From Elusimicrobiota bacterium (GTDB lineage: Bacteria; Elusimicrobiota; Elusimicrobia; UBA1565; UBA9628), in the NCBI GenBank assembly GCA_016212795.1, contig JACRDT010000007.1:62001-126000 (forward strand): 64,000 bases of DNA. Reading direction: 5' to 3'. How positions within the stretch are numbered: position 1 is the first letter of the stretch; every line of letters begins with the position of its first letter. The translations under genes were made by a program, and so were the position numbers. This document shows positions 1 to 8,059 of the stretch, in pieces. The notes below the pieces were generated by a model. It did no database searches, was not told the DNA's origin, and worked only from the letters and a program-made list of their open reading frames with translations.

Positions 1-1246
1 TGATCATGTCTTTCTTGCGGTCCCTGATGTAGAGGAACCCTTCCTCGTCGATCACGCCGATGTCGCCGCTCTTGAGCCATCCGTCCTTGGTGAAGACCTC
101 GCGGGTCGCGTCCGCCAGGTTGTAGTAGCCCTTCATGACGTTGTCGCCCTTGATGCAGATCTCCCCCTCCCCCCCGACCGGGAGCTCGCGTTCGGCGTCG
201 TCGAAGATCTTGACCGCCACCCCCCGGATCGGCCTGCCGACGGAGCCGGGGCGGCGTTCCGAGAGGGTGTTGGCCGTGGCGACGGGGCTCGTCTCGGTGA
301 GGCCGTAGCCTTCGAGCACCGGGATGCCCATGGCCCGCTCGAAGACCTCGGCGATCGCCGCGGAGAGGGGCGCGGCGCCGGAGATGGCCAGGCGCACGCG
401 GCGGAAGAACCAGTGGCGCAGCACGAGGCCTTTGAGGCCCTTGGCCTCCTTGGCCAGGACGCCGTAGACCTGGGGGACCGCCGCCACGATGCTCACCCCG
501 TGGCGGCCCATCATCTTGAGCCAGGGCTTGGCCGGCACGATGGCGGGCGAGATCACGAGCTTGCTCCGGAGCGCCAGGCACACCAGCACCGTGCCGGTCC
601 AGGAGAAGCTGTGGAACATCGGGAGGATGCACAGCCCGACGTCGGAGGGGCGCAGGCCGAAGATCTCGACGGCGCCGAGGGCGTTGGTGACGAGGTTCCT
701 GTGGGTGAGCATCACGCCCTTGGGCTGGCCCGTCGTGCCGGAGGTGTAGAGGATGGCGGCGACATCCTCCTCGCCGACCGCGGTAGCGGTCGGCGAAACC
801 TCATGAGAGAGGAGACTTGAGAATGGTCGTTCTATTCCTTTACATTCCTCCGCGTCCGTCACCCAGACATGCCGAAGATCCGGCGTCGCCGTGATCGCTT
901 TCCGCAATCCCGGCAGGAACTCCCGCTGCGTCACCACGCCGGCGGCCTTGCAGTCGTTGAGGATGAAGGCCAGCTCGTCGGCCTTCTGGACCATGAAGTT
1001 GACCGGGACGGCGACCGCCCCGATGCGGGCGGCCGCGAAGTAGGCCACGATGAACTCGACGCCGTTGCGATGGACGATGGCCACGCAGTCCTGGCGCCCG
1101 ACGCCGAGCCCCTGGAGCCCGGCCGCCGCCTTCATGACGCGGCCCCGCAGGGCCGCGAACGTCACGCTCCCCTCCGGCGTCGCGTAGGCGGTCTTGCCCG
1201 GGCTCGCCTGGGCCGCCGCGTCGAGGAGGTCGTTGAGGGTCTTCAT
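1..1246 (-). CDS. Long-chain acyl-CoA ligase (AMP-binding), C-terminus cut off by the window
   Basis: This is an adenylate-forming enzyme that activates a carboxylic acid, probably a fatty acid, to its acyl-CoA through an acyl-AMP. About 415 residues are present. The P-loop-like motif YTSGTTGQPKG lies near residues 167-177. The adenylation motif GYGLTETSP and the late motifs GDIGVIDEEGF and RDRKKDMI follow in family order. Reading runs off the window just before the C-terminal lysine lid, so only the last 80-150 residues should be missing. The ATG lies 10 nt after the stop of the upstream SIS gene, so the two look co-transcribed. The family call is secure; the substrate is not. Confidence 0.93.
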   Translation of the reverse strand, partial: MKTLNDLLDAAAQASPGKTAYATPEGSVTFAALRGRVMKAAAGLQGLGVGRQDCVAIVHRNGVEFIVAYFAAARIGAVAVPVNFMVQKADELAFILNDCKAAGVVTQREFLPGLRKAITATPDLRHVWVTDAEECKGIERPFSSLLSHEVSPTATAVGEEDVAAILYTSGTTGQPKGVMLTHRNLVTNALGAVEIFGLRPSDVGLCILPMFHSFSWTGTVLVCLALRSKLVISPAIVPAKPWLKMMGRHGVSIVAAVPQVYGVLAKEAKGLKGLVLRHWFFRRVRLAISGAAPLSAAIAEVFERAMGIPVLEGYGLTETSPVATANTLSERRPGSVGRPIRGVAVKIFDDAERELPVGGEGEICIKGDNVMKGYYNLADATREVFTKDGWLKSGDIGVIDEEGFLYIRDRKKDMI

Positions 1247-1256
1247 CGGGTTCCCC

Positions 1257-2261
1257 TCACCGGACCCTGGTGACCTTGCTGAGGCCCGCGGGCCGGTCGG
1301 GATCGAGGCCCCGGGCGAGGGCGAGATGCAGGGCCGCGAGCTGGCCCCGCGCCGCGAGCGGGAAGGGCGAGAGCCAGTCGGGCGTCGGGTCGGGGCCCAG
1401 GGCCATGGTGTCGACGCCGGCGGCCCTCAGGCGCAGGCCGACGCGCCGCATGGAGCCCCCCCCGGGGCCGCGGCTGAGCAGCAGGAGGGCCTTGAACGCG
1501 CGCCCCGCCTGCCTCGGGGCCATGGCGATGGGCCCGTGCAGGAAGTCGGCCGCGGAAGCGCCCTCGGCGAAGACCCCCGCCGCCTCCTTGAGCTTGAGGG
1601 CCGTCTCGAGGGCGACGGGGAAGGGGTAGCCGCGCCCGATGACGACGCAGCGCTCGACGCCGCGGGCCCGGCGCATCGCCGCCGCGATCCCGCCCTCGAG
1701 GGCCAGGGCGCGGGCGAGCGCCTCGGGGGCCCGGGCCAGCTCGCGGAGCATCTCCTCCGCGCGCCGGCCGCCGGCCCAGCCCGCGGCCAGCAGGTAGAGG
1801 CAGGCCAGCTGGGTCGTGAAGGTCTTGGTGGCGGCGACGCTCCGCTCCGGGCCGGCGCGCAGGAACAGCCCGAACGCCGCGGCCCGGGCCAGGGGCGAGG
1901 CCGGGTCGTTGGTGATCGCCACGGTGAGCGCGCCCGCCCGGGCGGCGTGCCTCATGAACTCCACGATGTCCGGCGAGCGGCCGGACTGGCTCACGCCGAT
2001 CGCCGCGGCGCCGGCGAGCCGGAGCCTGCTCCGGTAGAGCGTCGTGATCGAAGGGGCCGCCAGGCCGGCGGGCACGCCGAGCTTGCAGCCCAGGACGTAT
2101 TTCCCCAGGATGGCGGCGTGGTCGGAGGTCCCGCGGGCGGCGAGCAGGACGAAGCGCACGTCGGCCCGGCGCAGGCGGCGGCCGATGTCCCACGCCGCGG
2201 CGCGCTCGCTCTCGAGGACCCGGGCCACGGCCTCGGGCTGGTCGTGAATCTCCCGGCGCAT
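1257..2261 (-). CDS. SIS-domain sugar isomerase, GlmS isomerase-domain-like
   Basis: A 334-residue protein of two sugar-isomerase (SIS) folds without the glutaminase domain of GlmS. The opening MRREIHDQPEAV resembles the start of the GlmS isomerase half. SQSGRSPDIVEF (family SQSGxTxDT) marks the phosphosugar loop of the first SIS domain, and SVAATKTFTTQL follows as in GlmS. An in-frame ATG at 2333 would add 24 Gly/Pro/Arg-rich residues and I do not favour it. Related stand-alone proteins act as amino-sugar-phosphate deaminases or isomerases. It is tightly linked to the downstream acyl-CoA ligase, which gives no obvious functional clue. Confidence 0.85.
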   Translation of the reverse strand: MRREIHDQPEAVARVLESERAAAWDIGRRLRRADVRFVLLAARGTSDHAAILGKYVLGCKLGVPAGLAAPSITTLYRSRLRLAGAAAIGVSQSGRSPDIVEFMRHAARAGALTVAITNDPASPLARAAAFGLFLRAGPERSVAATKTFTTQLACLYLLAAGWAGGRRAEEMLRELARAPEALARALALEGGIAAAMRRARGVERCVVIGRGYPFPVALETALKLKEAAGVFAEGASAADFLHGPIAMAPRQAGRAFKALLLLSRGPGGGSMRRVGLRLRAAGVDTMALGPDPTPDWLSPFPLAARGQLAALHLALARGLDPDRPAGLSKVTRVR

Positions 2262-2376
2262 CCAGCGCCCCGGCCCGCCGGCTGGACCGCGCCCCGGCCC
2301 GCTTCGGGAATGACCGGCCGACAGCCTGATCATGAGCCGGTCGGGGCGCTGGGGACGGGAATGGTCCTCGCGGGGG

Positions 2377-2610
2377 TCAGATGGACGTCGTCACCAGACT
2401 CTCGGTGGAGAGGACCCCGGTGACCGCCCTGATGTCGCGCACGACGACGTTGGATAGGGTGCTCAGGTCGTCGGTCTCGATGTCGAGGACCAGGTCCCAG
2501 CGCCCGAAGACCGCCGTGACATGGGCGACGCCCTTGATCTCCTTGATCTTGGCCAGAGCATTCTTCTCTTTACCCGCCACCAGGCGGACCAGCACGAGTC
2601 CAGTAACCAT
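2377..2610 (-). CDS. Stand-alone Lrp/AsnC ligand-binding (RAM) domain protein
   Basis: A 77-residue protein that matches the C-terminal RAM domain of Lrp/AsnC regulators over its whole length, including the GRWDLVLDIET core and the alternating beta/alpha pattern. The DNA-binding helix-turn-helix is absent. Such domains bind amino acids and oligomerise; alone they may modulate full-length regulators or act as small sensors. The start is the ATG after a 19-bp palindrome. There is no clear ribosome-binding site directly upstream, so the start is moderately certain. A strong -10 (TATACT on the minus strand, 2693-2698) and a 28-bp dyad lie further upstream. Confidence 0.82.
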   Translation of the reverse strand: MVTGLVLVRLVAGKEKNALAKIKEIKGVAHVTAVFGRWDLVLDIETDDLSTLSNVVVRDIRAVTGVLSTESLVTTSI

Positions 2611-2664
2611 GATGTCAACAAGGAAAAGCGGCGCTTTTCCCTGCTCTGCCTCCTTGATGAATTT

Positions 2665-2692
2665 CGCGTCGAGCGCTCAATCGCTCGACGCG
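2665..2692. promoter_or_regulatory. 28-bp dyad upstream of the RAM-domain gene
   Basis: A perfect 11-bp inverted repeat, CGCGTCGAGCG then 6 nt then CGCTCGACGCG. It directly abuts a minus-strand -10 hexamer TATACT (2698 to 2693), so it covers the expected transcription start. That position fits an operator as well as a 5' mRNA hairpin. A second palindrome, GGAAAAGC-GGC-GCTTTTCC, lies at 2622-2640, between this dyad and the ATG at 2610. Confidence 0.55.
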
Positions 2693-2731
2693 AGTATATC
2701 ATATTCGCTGATTTCGGGGACTCCTATTTCC

Positions 2732-2737
2732 TATCAT
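2732..2737 (+). promoter_or_regulatory. -10 element of a predicted leaderless promoter
   Basis: TATCAT ends 6 nt before the ATG at 2744, so transcription is expected to begin at or next to that ATG. I see no good -35 hexamer. The preceding ATG at 2741 is only 3 nt from the -10 and is a less likely start. Confidence 0.5.
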
Positions 2738-2743
2738 AGGATG

Positions 2744-4288
2744 ATGGCCGACCGGCACGGCGTGAGGCTCTTCCTCGGTCTGTTGGCAGCGTACACGGCG
2801 TTCTTCGGCCTGCGCCACGCCTGGACCGAGTGGTGCCTCTCGGTCCGGCTCGAGACCGCCAAGGCGGAGTACTTGCATGACGAGTTCGTCGAGCTTCGTC
2901 TGAGGACGCGGGACCCCGCGCTGCGGGAGCGCTTCGCCGCCTCGCCCCCGAGGGTCGCCGTGGCCAGGCAGGGGAGGACGGTCAGGACCATCGCCGGCAT
3001 CGAATCCGTCGGCCTGCGCTACGACGCCTCCGCCCGCGCCTGGACCGGCCGCTGGCCCTGCCCGTGGAACGCCCCGGCCGGGGACTACGAGCTCGTCTTC
3101 CTCGGCGAGGACGTCCCGCGGGGGCGCCTGAGGATGCGGCCTTTCCGCATCTCCTACCGCAGGCCCGCGCCCATCCCGAGGGGCCTGTCGGTCCTGACCT
3201 TGGAGCATCTCGAGCGATACGAGGACATGCGGGTGACCACCCCGACCGGCGCGGTCAAGGACTGGCGGGGCCTCCTCGACTGGGTGGAGTACGTCGGCGC
3301 CGACGCCTTCTGGGTCCTGGGCGGGGCGACGCCGGGCAAGGGGATCGGCGAGGTCTGGGCCGGCGATAACTTCCGCGTGTTCCCGGCGATGGCCCAGGAG
3401 TGCCGCCGGCGCGGGATCAAGTTCGGCATCTACGCGATGTGCTACCTGACGCTGCCGAGGGAGGCCAGGCTCCCCCGCTACGAGTACGCCCGGGACGTCG
3501 AGGACGGCGCGACGGTCGAGACGCGGGCCATCTCGCTGCGCGACGAGCGGCGGATCGCGGACATCGCCGCCCTCCTCAAGCGCTTCAGGGACATCCCGGG
3601 GGTGGACTACGTCGGCCTGGACTACATCCGCAACGCCCTGGGCGGCTACGAGCTGGTCGACGACTTCTACGCGGAGTTCCCGGGGCTCAAGCTCCCCTCC
3701 GGCTGGGCGTCCTGGTCGAAGGAGGAGCGCATGGTCTATCTCGCCCGCAAGAAGATCATGCGCCTCGACGCGGCGTTCGTCGACGCCTGGCAATGGTGGC
3801 GGTCCCACCGCGTCGGCCGGATCGTGCGGCGCATCAAGGACGAGGTGGGGGACACCAAGCCCTTGTGGGCCTTCACCCTCACCTGGGACAAGGGCTGGCA
3901 TCACGGGCAGGACCCGGTCATGATGAACGACGCCGGCGTCGACATCGACGCGCTCATGCTCTACGAGGCCACCGAGGACCAGTTCCAGGCCATCGTCAAG
4001 GATTGGTCCCGGTACGTCCGGCGGTCCGACGTCCAGCTCGTGGTGGGCGACGTCATCGACTGGCCTCTCCACCAGCGCGCCGAGAGCGGGCCCAAGGCGT
4101 TCTACGGGAGGCTCGCCCGGGCCATGGAGCGCATCTACTCGGACGGCCCGGCGCGCGGGGTGTTCTTCCACGACGTCGGGCGGGCCCTGTGGGGGAGGCT
4201 CGGCCCCTGGTCGACCCGGCAGTGGCTCGACGAGGCCAGGCGCGCCGCGGCGCGCTGCCGGGACTTGGAGAAGGCGTTCGCGCCATGA
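2744..4288 (+). CDS. Membrane-anchored TIM-barrel glycosidase-like protein
   Basis: A 514-residue protein of uncertain function. An N-terminal hydrophobic stretch (RLFLGLLAAYTAFFG) should act as a signal anchor. A beta-rich region of about 130 residues follows, then a likely TIM barrel starting near GLLDWVEYVGADAFWVLGG. The barrel contains RRRGIKFGIYAMCY, GVDYVGLDYIRN and WAFTLTWDKGWHHGQDP, the pattern of carbohydrate-active barrels with acidic residues at strand ends. The glycosidase assignment is inference and I cannot name a family. ATG 2744 was chosen over 2741 because it sits 6 nt after TATCAT. The 3' end overlaps the next gene by 4 nt. Confidence 0.6.
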   Translation: MADRHGVRLFLGLLAAYTAFFGLRHAWTEWCLSVRLETAKAEYLHDEFVELRLRTRDPALRERFAASPPRVAVARQGRTVRTIAGIESVGLRYDASARAWTGRWPCPWNAPAGDYELVFLGEDVPRGRLRMRPFRISYRRPAPIPRGLSVLTLEHLERYEDMRVTTPTGAVKDWRGLLDWVEYVGADAFWVLGGATPGKGIGEVWAGDNFRVFPAMAQECRRRGIKFGIYAMCYLTLPREARLPRYEYARDVEDGATVETRAISLRDERRIADIAALLKRFRDIPGVDYVGLDYIRNALGGYELVDDFYAEFPGLKLPSGWASWSKEERMVYLARKKIMRLDAAFVDAWQWWRSHRVGRIVRRIKDEVGDTKPLWAFTLTWDKGWHHGQDPVMMNDAGVDIDALMLYEATEDQFQAIVKDWSRYVRRSDVQLVVGDVIDWPLHQRAESGPKAFYGRLARAMERIYSDGPARGVFFHDVGRALWGRLGPWSTRQWLDEARRAAARCRDLEKAFAP

Positions 4289-4773
4289 GGAGGACGGCGG
4301 CGGCCGCGGCGCTGGCGGGCGCCCTGCTCTGCTGGGCCGGCCCAGCCTTCGCCCAGGAGGGCGTGGGGCTCGGGCTCGACCTCGAGCATCTGGGGCTCGT
4401 CCGCAAGGCCAAGAAGGACGCCCGCCGTTCCCCCCCGATGGCCCTCGCCGTCGAATCGGTCTTCGGCCCGGAGTTCTGGACCAAGGTCGGCGTGTCGAGC
4501 GCGGGACCGACGGCCGACCTCTCCCGGATGGTGCGCGAGGGCTGCTACAAGCTCGAGATCCTGCAGCTCCTCATGATGTCCGCCGAGTCGGGCCGGGGGC
4601 TCGACGCCGTGCTCGAGAGGCGCAAGAAACGGGCCAAGCTCCCCGCCATGGCCGCCGACCTCGGGCTCGACTACGCCCGGCTCTACGAGGGGGCCCTGGC
4701 GGTCTCGGAGATCGTGGACCGCGAGTATCTGCCGAGGCATCCCGAGCGCCGGGCGAGGAAGGGGCGTGAATAA
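4285..4773 (+). CDS. Exported protein of unknown function
   Basis: A 162-residue protein with a clear Sec signal peptide (MRRTAAAAALAGALLCWAG, then PAFAQ as the likely cleavage site). The mature part is charged and probably helical, with no cysteine pair or motif I recognise. It overlaps the preceding gene by ATGA and the following peptidase gene by 8 nt, so it is translated from the same operon. The periplasmic location is well supported; the role is unknown. Confidence 0.7.
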   Translation: MRRTAAAAALAGALLCWAGPAFAQEGVGLGLDLEHLGLVRKAKKDARRSPPMALAVESVFGPEFWTKVGVSSAGPTADLSRMVREGCYKLEILQLLMMSAESGRGLDAVLERRKKRAKLPAMAADLGLDYARLYEGALAVSEIVDREYLPRHPERRARKGRE

Positions 4774-5809
4774 CGGCAAGGAATTCCTCATGATGTTGTT
4801 GGCCGGCTTTCTGCTTCCCGCCGGCATCAGCGGCGCCCAGCAGCAGGCATCGGCCTCGAAAGCCGTGGCCAACGATAGCCTCGTCGGGCCGCTGGCGCGG
4901 CCCGAGAGAGACCCCTACCCCATCCTCGAGGGCCTGGTCAGGCTCGGCAACCGGCACGCGGGCGCGGCGCGGCGGGAGGAGGCCATCGCCCTGCTGACGC
5001 GCTGGCTGTCGGAGCGGGGCCTGGAGACGCGCCGCCAGGATTTCCAGGCGACCGACCCCAGGAGCGGCCGCCGGTGGCCGATGTCCAACGTCGTCGGCCG
5101 GTGGCGGCCCGAGGCGCCGTGCCGGTTCCTGCTGGGGTCCCATTTCGACGCGAGGCACGAGGCGGAGATGGAGGCCGACCCCGCGAGGAAGCCCCTGCCC
5201 ATCGAGGGCGCCAACGATTCGGGCTCGGGCGTGGCGGTCATCCTCGCCCTGGCCGCGAGGTTCGAGGCCATCGTCCCCAAGGGCGCGGGGGTGGACGTCG
5301 TCTTCTTCGACGGGGAGGAGATGGGCTACCCAGACGCGGGCGGCTACTGCATGGGCTCGCGCCGGTACGCCGAGGACCTGCCCGCCGGCGGCAGGCCGCG
5401 CTTCGGCGTCATCCTGGACATGGTCGCCGCGCCCGACGCCGTCCTCAAGGTCGAGGACTATTCCTACCGGGCTCACCCCCGGCTGGTGGACGCCCTCTGG
5501 GAGATCGGGCGCTCGCGCTCCAAGACGGCGTTCAGCCTCGAGCGGTGGGGCTGGATCCGCGACGACCACGTCTCCCTGTCGCAGGCCGGCGTCCCGTCGG
5601 TCCTGATCATCGGATTCAACGACCCGCGCTGGCACACGAGCCAAGACACCCTGGCGCACTGCAGCCCGCGCCGCATGAGGCTGGTCGCCGGCGCGCTGGA
5701 GGAGTTCATCATGAAGAGATCGTCCGAGTTCCTGGGAGGCTGCCTGGCCGCGCCCGGCGTTCCTGGCGCGGGCGTGCCGCCTCCGTCCGACATGGGGAGC
5801 GGCCAGTGA
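4766..5809 (+). CDS. M28-family metallopeptidase / glutaminyl-cyclase-like protein
   Basis: A 347-residue exported zinc hydrolase-fold protein. An N-terminal hydrophobic segment (FLMMLLAGFLLPAGIS) precedes the catalytic fold. Metal and catalytic motifs appear in order: GSHFDAR, GANDSGSG, FFDGEEMG, ILDMV, and WHTSQDTL near the C-terminus. WHTSQDTL and the D-E-H ligand set resemble secreted glutaminyl cyclases as much as M28 aminopeptidases, so the reaction is open. The start is GTG 4766 after AGGAAGGGG. The last 21 residues, from LAAPGVPGAGVP onward, come from a 63-bp dispersed repeat (5744-5806) and are not part of the fold. Confidence 0.85.
   Translation: MNNGKEFLMMLLAGFLLPAGISGAQQQASASKAVANDSLVGPLARPERDPYPILEGLVRLGNRHAGAARREEAIALLTRWLSERGLETRRQDFQATDPRSGRRWPMSNVVGRWRPEAPCRFLLGSHFDARHEAEMEADPARKPLPIEGANDSGSGVAVILALAARFEAIVPKGAGVDVVFFDGEEMGYPDAGGYCMGSRRYAEDLPAGGRPRFGVILDMVAAPDAVLKVEDYSYRAHPRLVDALWEIGRSRSKTAFSLERWGWIRDDHVSLSQAGVPSVLIIGFNDPRWHTSQDTLAHCSPRRMRLVAGALEEFIMKRSSEFLGGCLAAPGVPGAGVPPPSDMGSGQ
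5744..5806 (+). repeat. In-frame dispersed repeat R1, copy 1
   Basis: A 63-bp unit that begins CTGGCCGC and ends GCGGCCAG, a perfect 8-bp terminal inverted repeat. It has an inner stem CCGCGCC/GGCGCGG. It encodes LAAPGVPGAGVP and the rest of the peptidase C-terminus, ending at its stop codon. Related copies in the same reading frame are at 10667-10795 and 11839-11901. Confidence 0.85.
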
Positions 5810-7290
5810 CCGGCGTCCTGTTCTGCGCCGTGGCCCTGGTGGCCAACGCCGTCGTCATGTCGGTCGAGATGCTCTCGACCAGGCTCCTGTTCCCGATCTT
5901 CGGCAACACGGTCTTCACCTGGTCGGCGGTCATCAGCATCATCATCGCGGGGCTCTTCCTCGGCTACATGGCCGGGGGATGGTTGTCCGACCGGCGGACA
6001 AGCCTGGCAAGGCTTGTCTTCCTTGAACTCCTTGCCGCAGGCATCCTGGTCGCGGCCATCCCGTGGCTGTGCGACCGGGTGCTGACGCCTTTCTCGGCGG
6101 CGAGCACCCCGCCGTTGGCGGGGTGCTTCCTCGTGTTCGGCCTGCCCGCCGCGGCCCTGGCGTCGACCGGCCCGGCCGTGGTGGGCCTCCTGGCCCGGCG
6201 CGGCTGGAGCGCGTCCTTCGCCTCCGGGGTCGTGTCCTCCCTGGCGGCCGCGGGCAGCATCGCGGGCACGCTGCTGACGACCTTCACGCTCATCCCGGCG
6301 TTCGGCGTGCGCGGCCTCTTCGCGGCGTTCGGCGCGGCGCTCTGGGCCATGGCCTTGGCCGTGGCCTGGACGGACCGCAAGGGGGTCTCGGCCGGGAAGG
6401 CGGCCCTGGGGCTGGGGCTCTCGGCCGCGGCGGCGCTGGGGTTGTCCCGGGCGGCCGCTCTCCCGCCGCGCGCGCTCGCGGCCGACCCGGTGTTCTCCAA
6501 GGATTCGGGCTACCAGCTGGTGAGGGTCTTCGAGCAGGGCGCCGGGGCCTCCCTCCTCCGGGTGCTCATGCTCGACAGCACGCAGGAGGGAGCCATGAGG
6601 GTCGCGTCGAAGGACGTGGTCTTCGAGTACACGGCCGCCTACCGGCTGCTCGTCAACGCCTTTTCAAGGCACGCGTCGCCCTCCATCCTCTTCATCGGCG
6701 GCGGCGCCTACGCCATGCCCCTGCGCGTCGCCTCGGAGCTGCCGCGTTCGACGGTGGAGGTCGCGGAGCTCGACCCGGTCGTTTCGGACGTCGGGAGGAT
6801 GTTCTTCCGGGCCGGCGAGGCGCCCAACCTCCGGACGCTGCTCGCCGACGGCAGGAGGGCGCTCCGGGGCGGGGCGCGCTACGACGGCATCTTCCTGGAC
6901 GCCTACCAGGGCGTCATGGCGATCCCGTTCCATCTGGCCACCCGGGAGTTCTTCGAGGAAGCCAGGGCGGCCCTCAAGCCGGGGGGCGTCGTGGGGCTCA
7001 ACGTCATCGGCAGGGTCGACGAGAAAGACGGCCTGCTGTGCGCGATCACCGAGACCTTGCGCTCGGTCTTCCCGGAGGTTCGGCTCCATCCCGTCCGCGG
7101 TCCCGGCGGCGGGAGCCAGAACGTCATCATGGTCGCCTCCGGCCTCCCCGCCCGGGCCGTGGAGGGACTCCTGGCCGGCACGGCGTTCGCCCAGGGGATC
7201 CGGCCCGAGGCCTTGCGCTGCTCGCCGGGGCAGGTCCTGACCGACGACCACGCGCCGGTGGAGTGGCTGGCGTCGCGCTACCTCAGGTAG
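5806..7290 (+). CDS. Membrane-fused spermidine-synthase-like protein
   Basis: A 494-residue fusion. The first 200 or so residues form a hydrophobic bundle of about six or seven helices (MSVEMLSTRLLFPIFGNTVFTW onward). The C-terminal 270 residues form a Rossmann methyltransferase-like domain of the spermidine synthase class, with FIGGGAYAMPL (nucleotide loop), VEVAELDPVV (acidic residue after strand 2), LADGRRAL and GIFLDAYQG. Such fusions are widespread, but few are proven to make polyamines. The start is GTG 5806, overlapping the upstream stop (GTGA). It is the fourth gene of the operon starting at 2744. Confidence 0.85.
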   Translation: MTGVLFCAVALVANAVVMSVEMLSTRLLFPIFGNTVFTWSAVISIIIAGLFLGYMAGGWLSDRRTSLARLVFLELLAAGILVAAIPWLCDRVLTPFSAASTPPLAGCFLVFGLPAAALASTGPAVVGLLARRGWSASFASGVVSSLAAAGSIAGTLLTTFTLIPAFGVRGLFAAFGAALWAMALAVAWTDRKGVSAGKAALGLGLSAAAALGLSRAAALPPRALAADPVFSKDSGYQLVRVFEQGAGASLLRVLMLDSTQEGAMRVASKDVVFEYTAAYRLLVNAFSRHASPSILFIGGGAYAMPLRVASELPRSTVEVAELDPVVSDVGRMFFRAGEAPNLRTLLADGRRALRGGARYDGIFLDAYQGVMAIPFHLATREFFEEARAALKPGGVVGLNVIGRVDEKDGLLCAITETLRSVFPEVRLHPVRGPGGGSQNVIMVASGLPARAVEGLLAGTAFAQGIRPEALRCSPGQVLTDDHAPVEWLASRYLR

Positions 7291-7977
7291 TCAGGCGTCG
7301 AGCCGGTAGCCGAACCCGCGGACCGCGGCGATGACCGCGCCGCCGGCGCCGAGCTTCTCGCGCAGGTGGCTGACGGTGACGTCCACGACCTTGGTCGTGA
7401 GCTCGAGTCCTTCCTCATAGCCCCAGACGTGCTGGAGGAGGAAGTCGCGCGTCAGGACCCGGTTGCGGTTGGAGAGCATGAACCAGAGGAGGTCGAACTC
7501 CTTGGCGGACAGCTTGACTTCCGCGCTCTTGCTGAAGGCGCGCCGAGACTCGAGCTCCAGGCGCAGGTCGCCGACGGATTGGACCGGGGGCGGGGCGGGG
7601 CTCTTGCCGGTCCGGCGCAGCAGCGTCTCCACCCGGGCGATGAGCTCCTCCGTGTGGAAGGGCTTGGCCAGGTAGTCGTCCGCGCCGCCCCTCAGGCCCA
7701 TGACCCGCTCCTCGACGGCTTTCCTGGCGGTCAGGATGATCACGGGGAGCTCCGCCCACTTGGATTCCTTGCGCAGCTCCCGGAGGAAGTCCAGGCCGTC
7801 CGCGTCCGGCAGGCCCCGGTCCAGGATCATGAGCTCCGGGGTCGCCTTCTGGATGCTGTCGCGGGCCTTGGCCACCGATTGGGCCTGCTGGACCTCGAAC
7901 CCCGCGCCTCGCAGGACGTCGCAGATGAGGTCGAGGGTCGCCGTCTGGTCTTCGACGACGAGGATCTGGGCTTTCAT
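7291..7977 (-). CDS. OmpR/PhoB-family response regulator (orphan)
   Basis: A 228-residue transcription factor. The receiver domain (1-120) has the acidic pair in VVEDQ, the phospho-acceptor Asp53 in MILDRGLPDADG, the conserved Thr in ILTARKA and the Lys in DYLAKPFH. The C-terminal winged helix (about 130-228) ends in the typical GFGYRLDA. No histidine kinase gene is adjacent; the nearest is the GAF kinase at 60-62 kb. The start lies 4 nt after the stop of a micro-ORF carried by hairpin repeat copy E. The stop directly abuts the convergent upstream gene. Confidence 0.95.
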   Translation of the reverse strand: MKAQILVVEDQTATLDLICDVLRGAGFEVQQAQSVAKARDSIQKATPELMILDRGLPDADGLDFLRELRKESKWAELPVIILTARKAVEERVMGLRGGADDYLAKPFHTEELIARVETLLRRTGKSPAPPPVQSVGDLRLELESRRAFSKSAEVKLSAKEFDLLWFMLSNRNRVLTRDFLLQHVWGYEEGLELTTKVVDVTVSHLREKLGAGGAVIAAVRGFGYRLDA

Positions 7978-7978
7978 G

Positions 7979-8035
7979 CAGTCACTTGCCTCCCCTGCGG
8001 GGAGGCAAGTAGCGAGGGGGGTTCATCCGTTTCAT
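7979..8035 (-). repeat. Hairpin/micro-ORF repeat, copy E
   Basis: Read on the minus strand, it starts ATGAAACGG and contains the stem ACTTGCCTCCCC / GGGGAGGCAAGT. It lies immediately before the ATG of the response regulator. It encodes MKRMNPPRYLPPRRGGK and stops at 7982, 4 nt before the regulator ATG. Compared with copies A, B and C, the stem has T/A in place of C/G, a compensatory change. A TATATT hexamer at 8048-8053 lies 12 nt before the micro-ORF ATG. Confidence 0.85.
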
Positions 8036-8059
8036 TCGGTCTGCCTCAATATATCAATT

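Noticed and set aside
413..2423. Long rightward open frames opposite the acyl-CoA ligase and SIS genes
   Set aside because: They are antisense to convincing proteins, have Arg/Gly/Pro-heavy composition typical of GC-rich shadow frames, and match no family.
2381..2743. N-terminal extension of the barrel protein back to 2381
   Set aside because: It would overlap the RAM-domain gene on the other strand and precede the signal anchor; the -10 at 2732 places the start at 2744.
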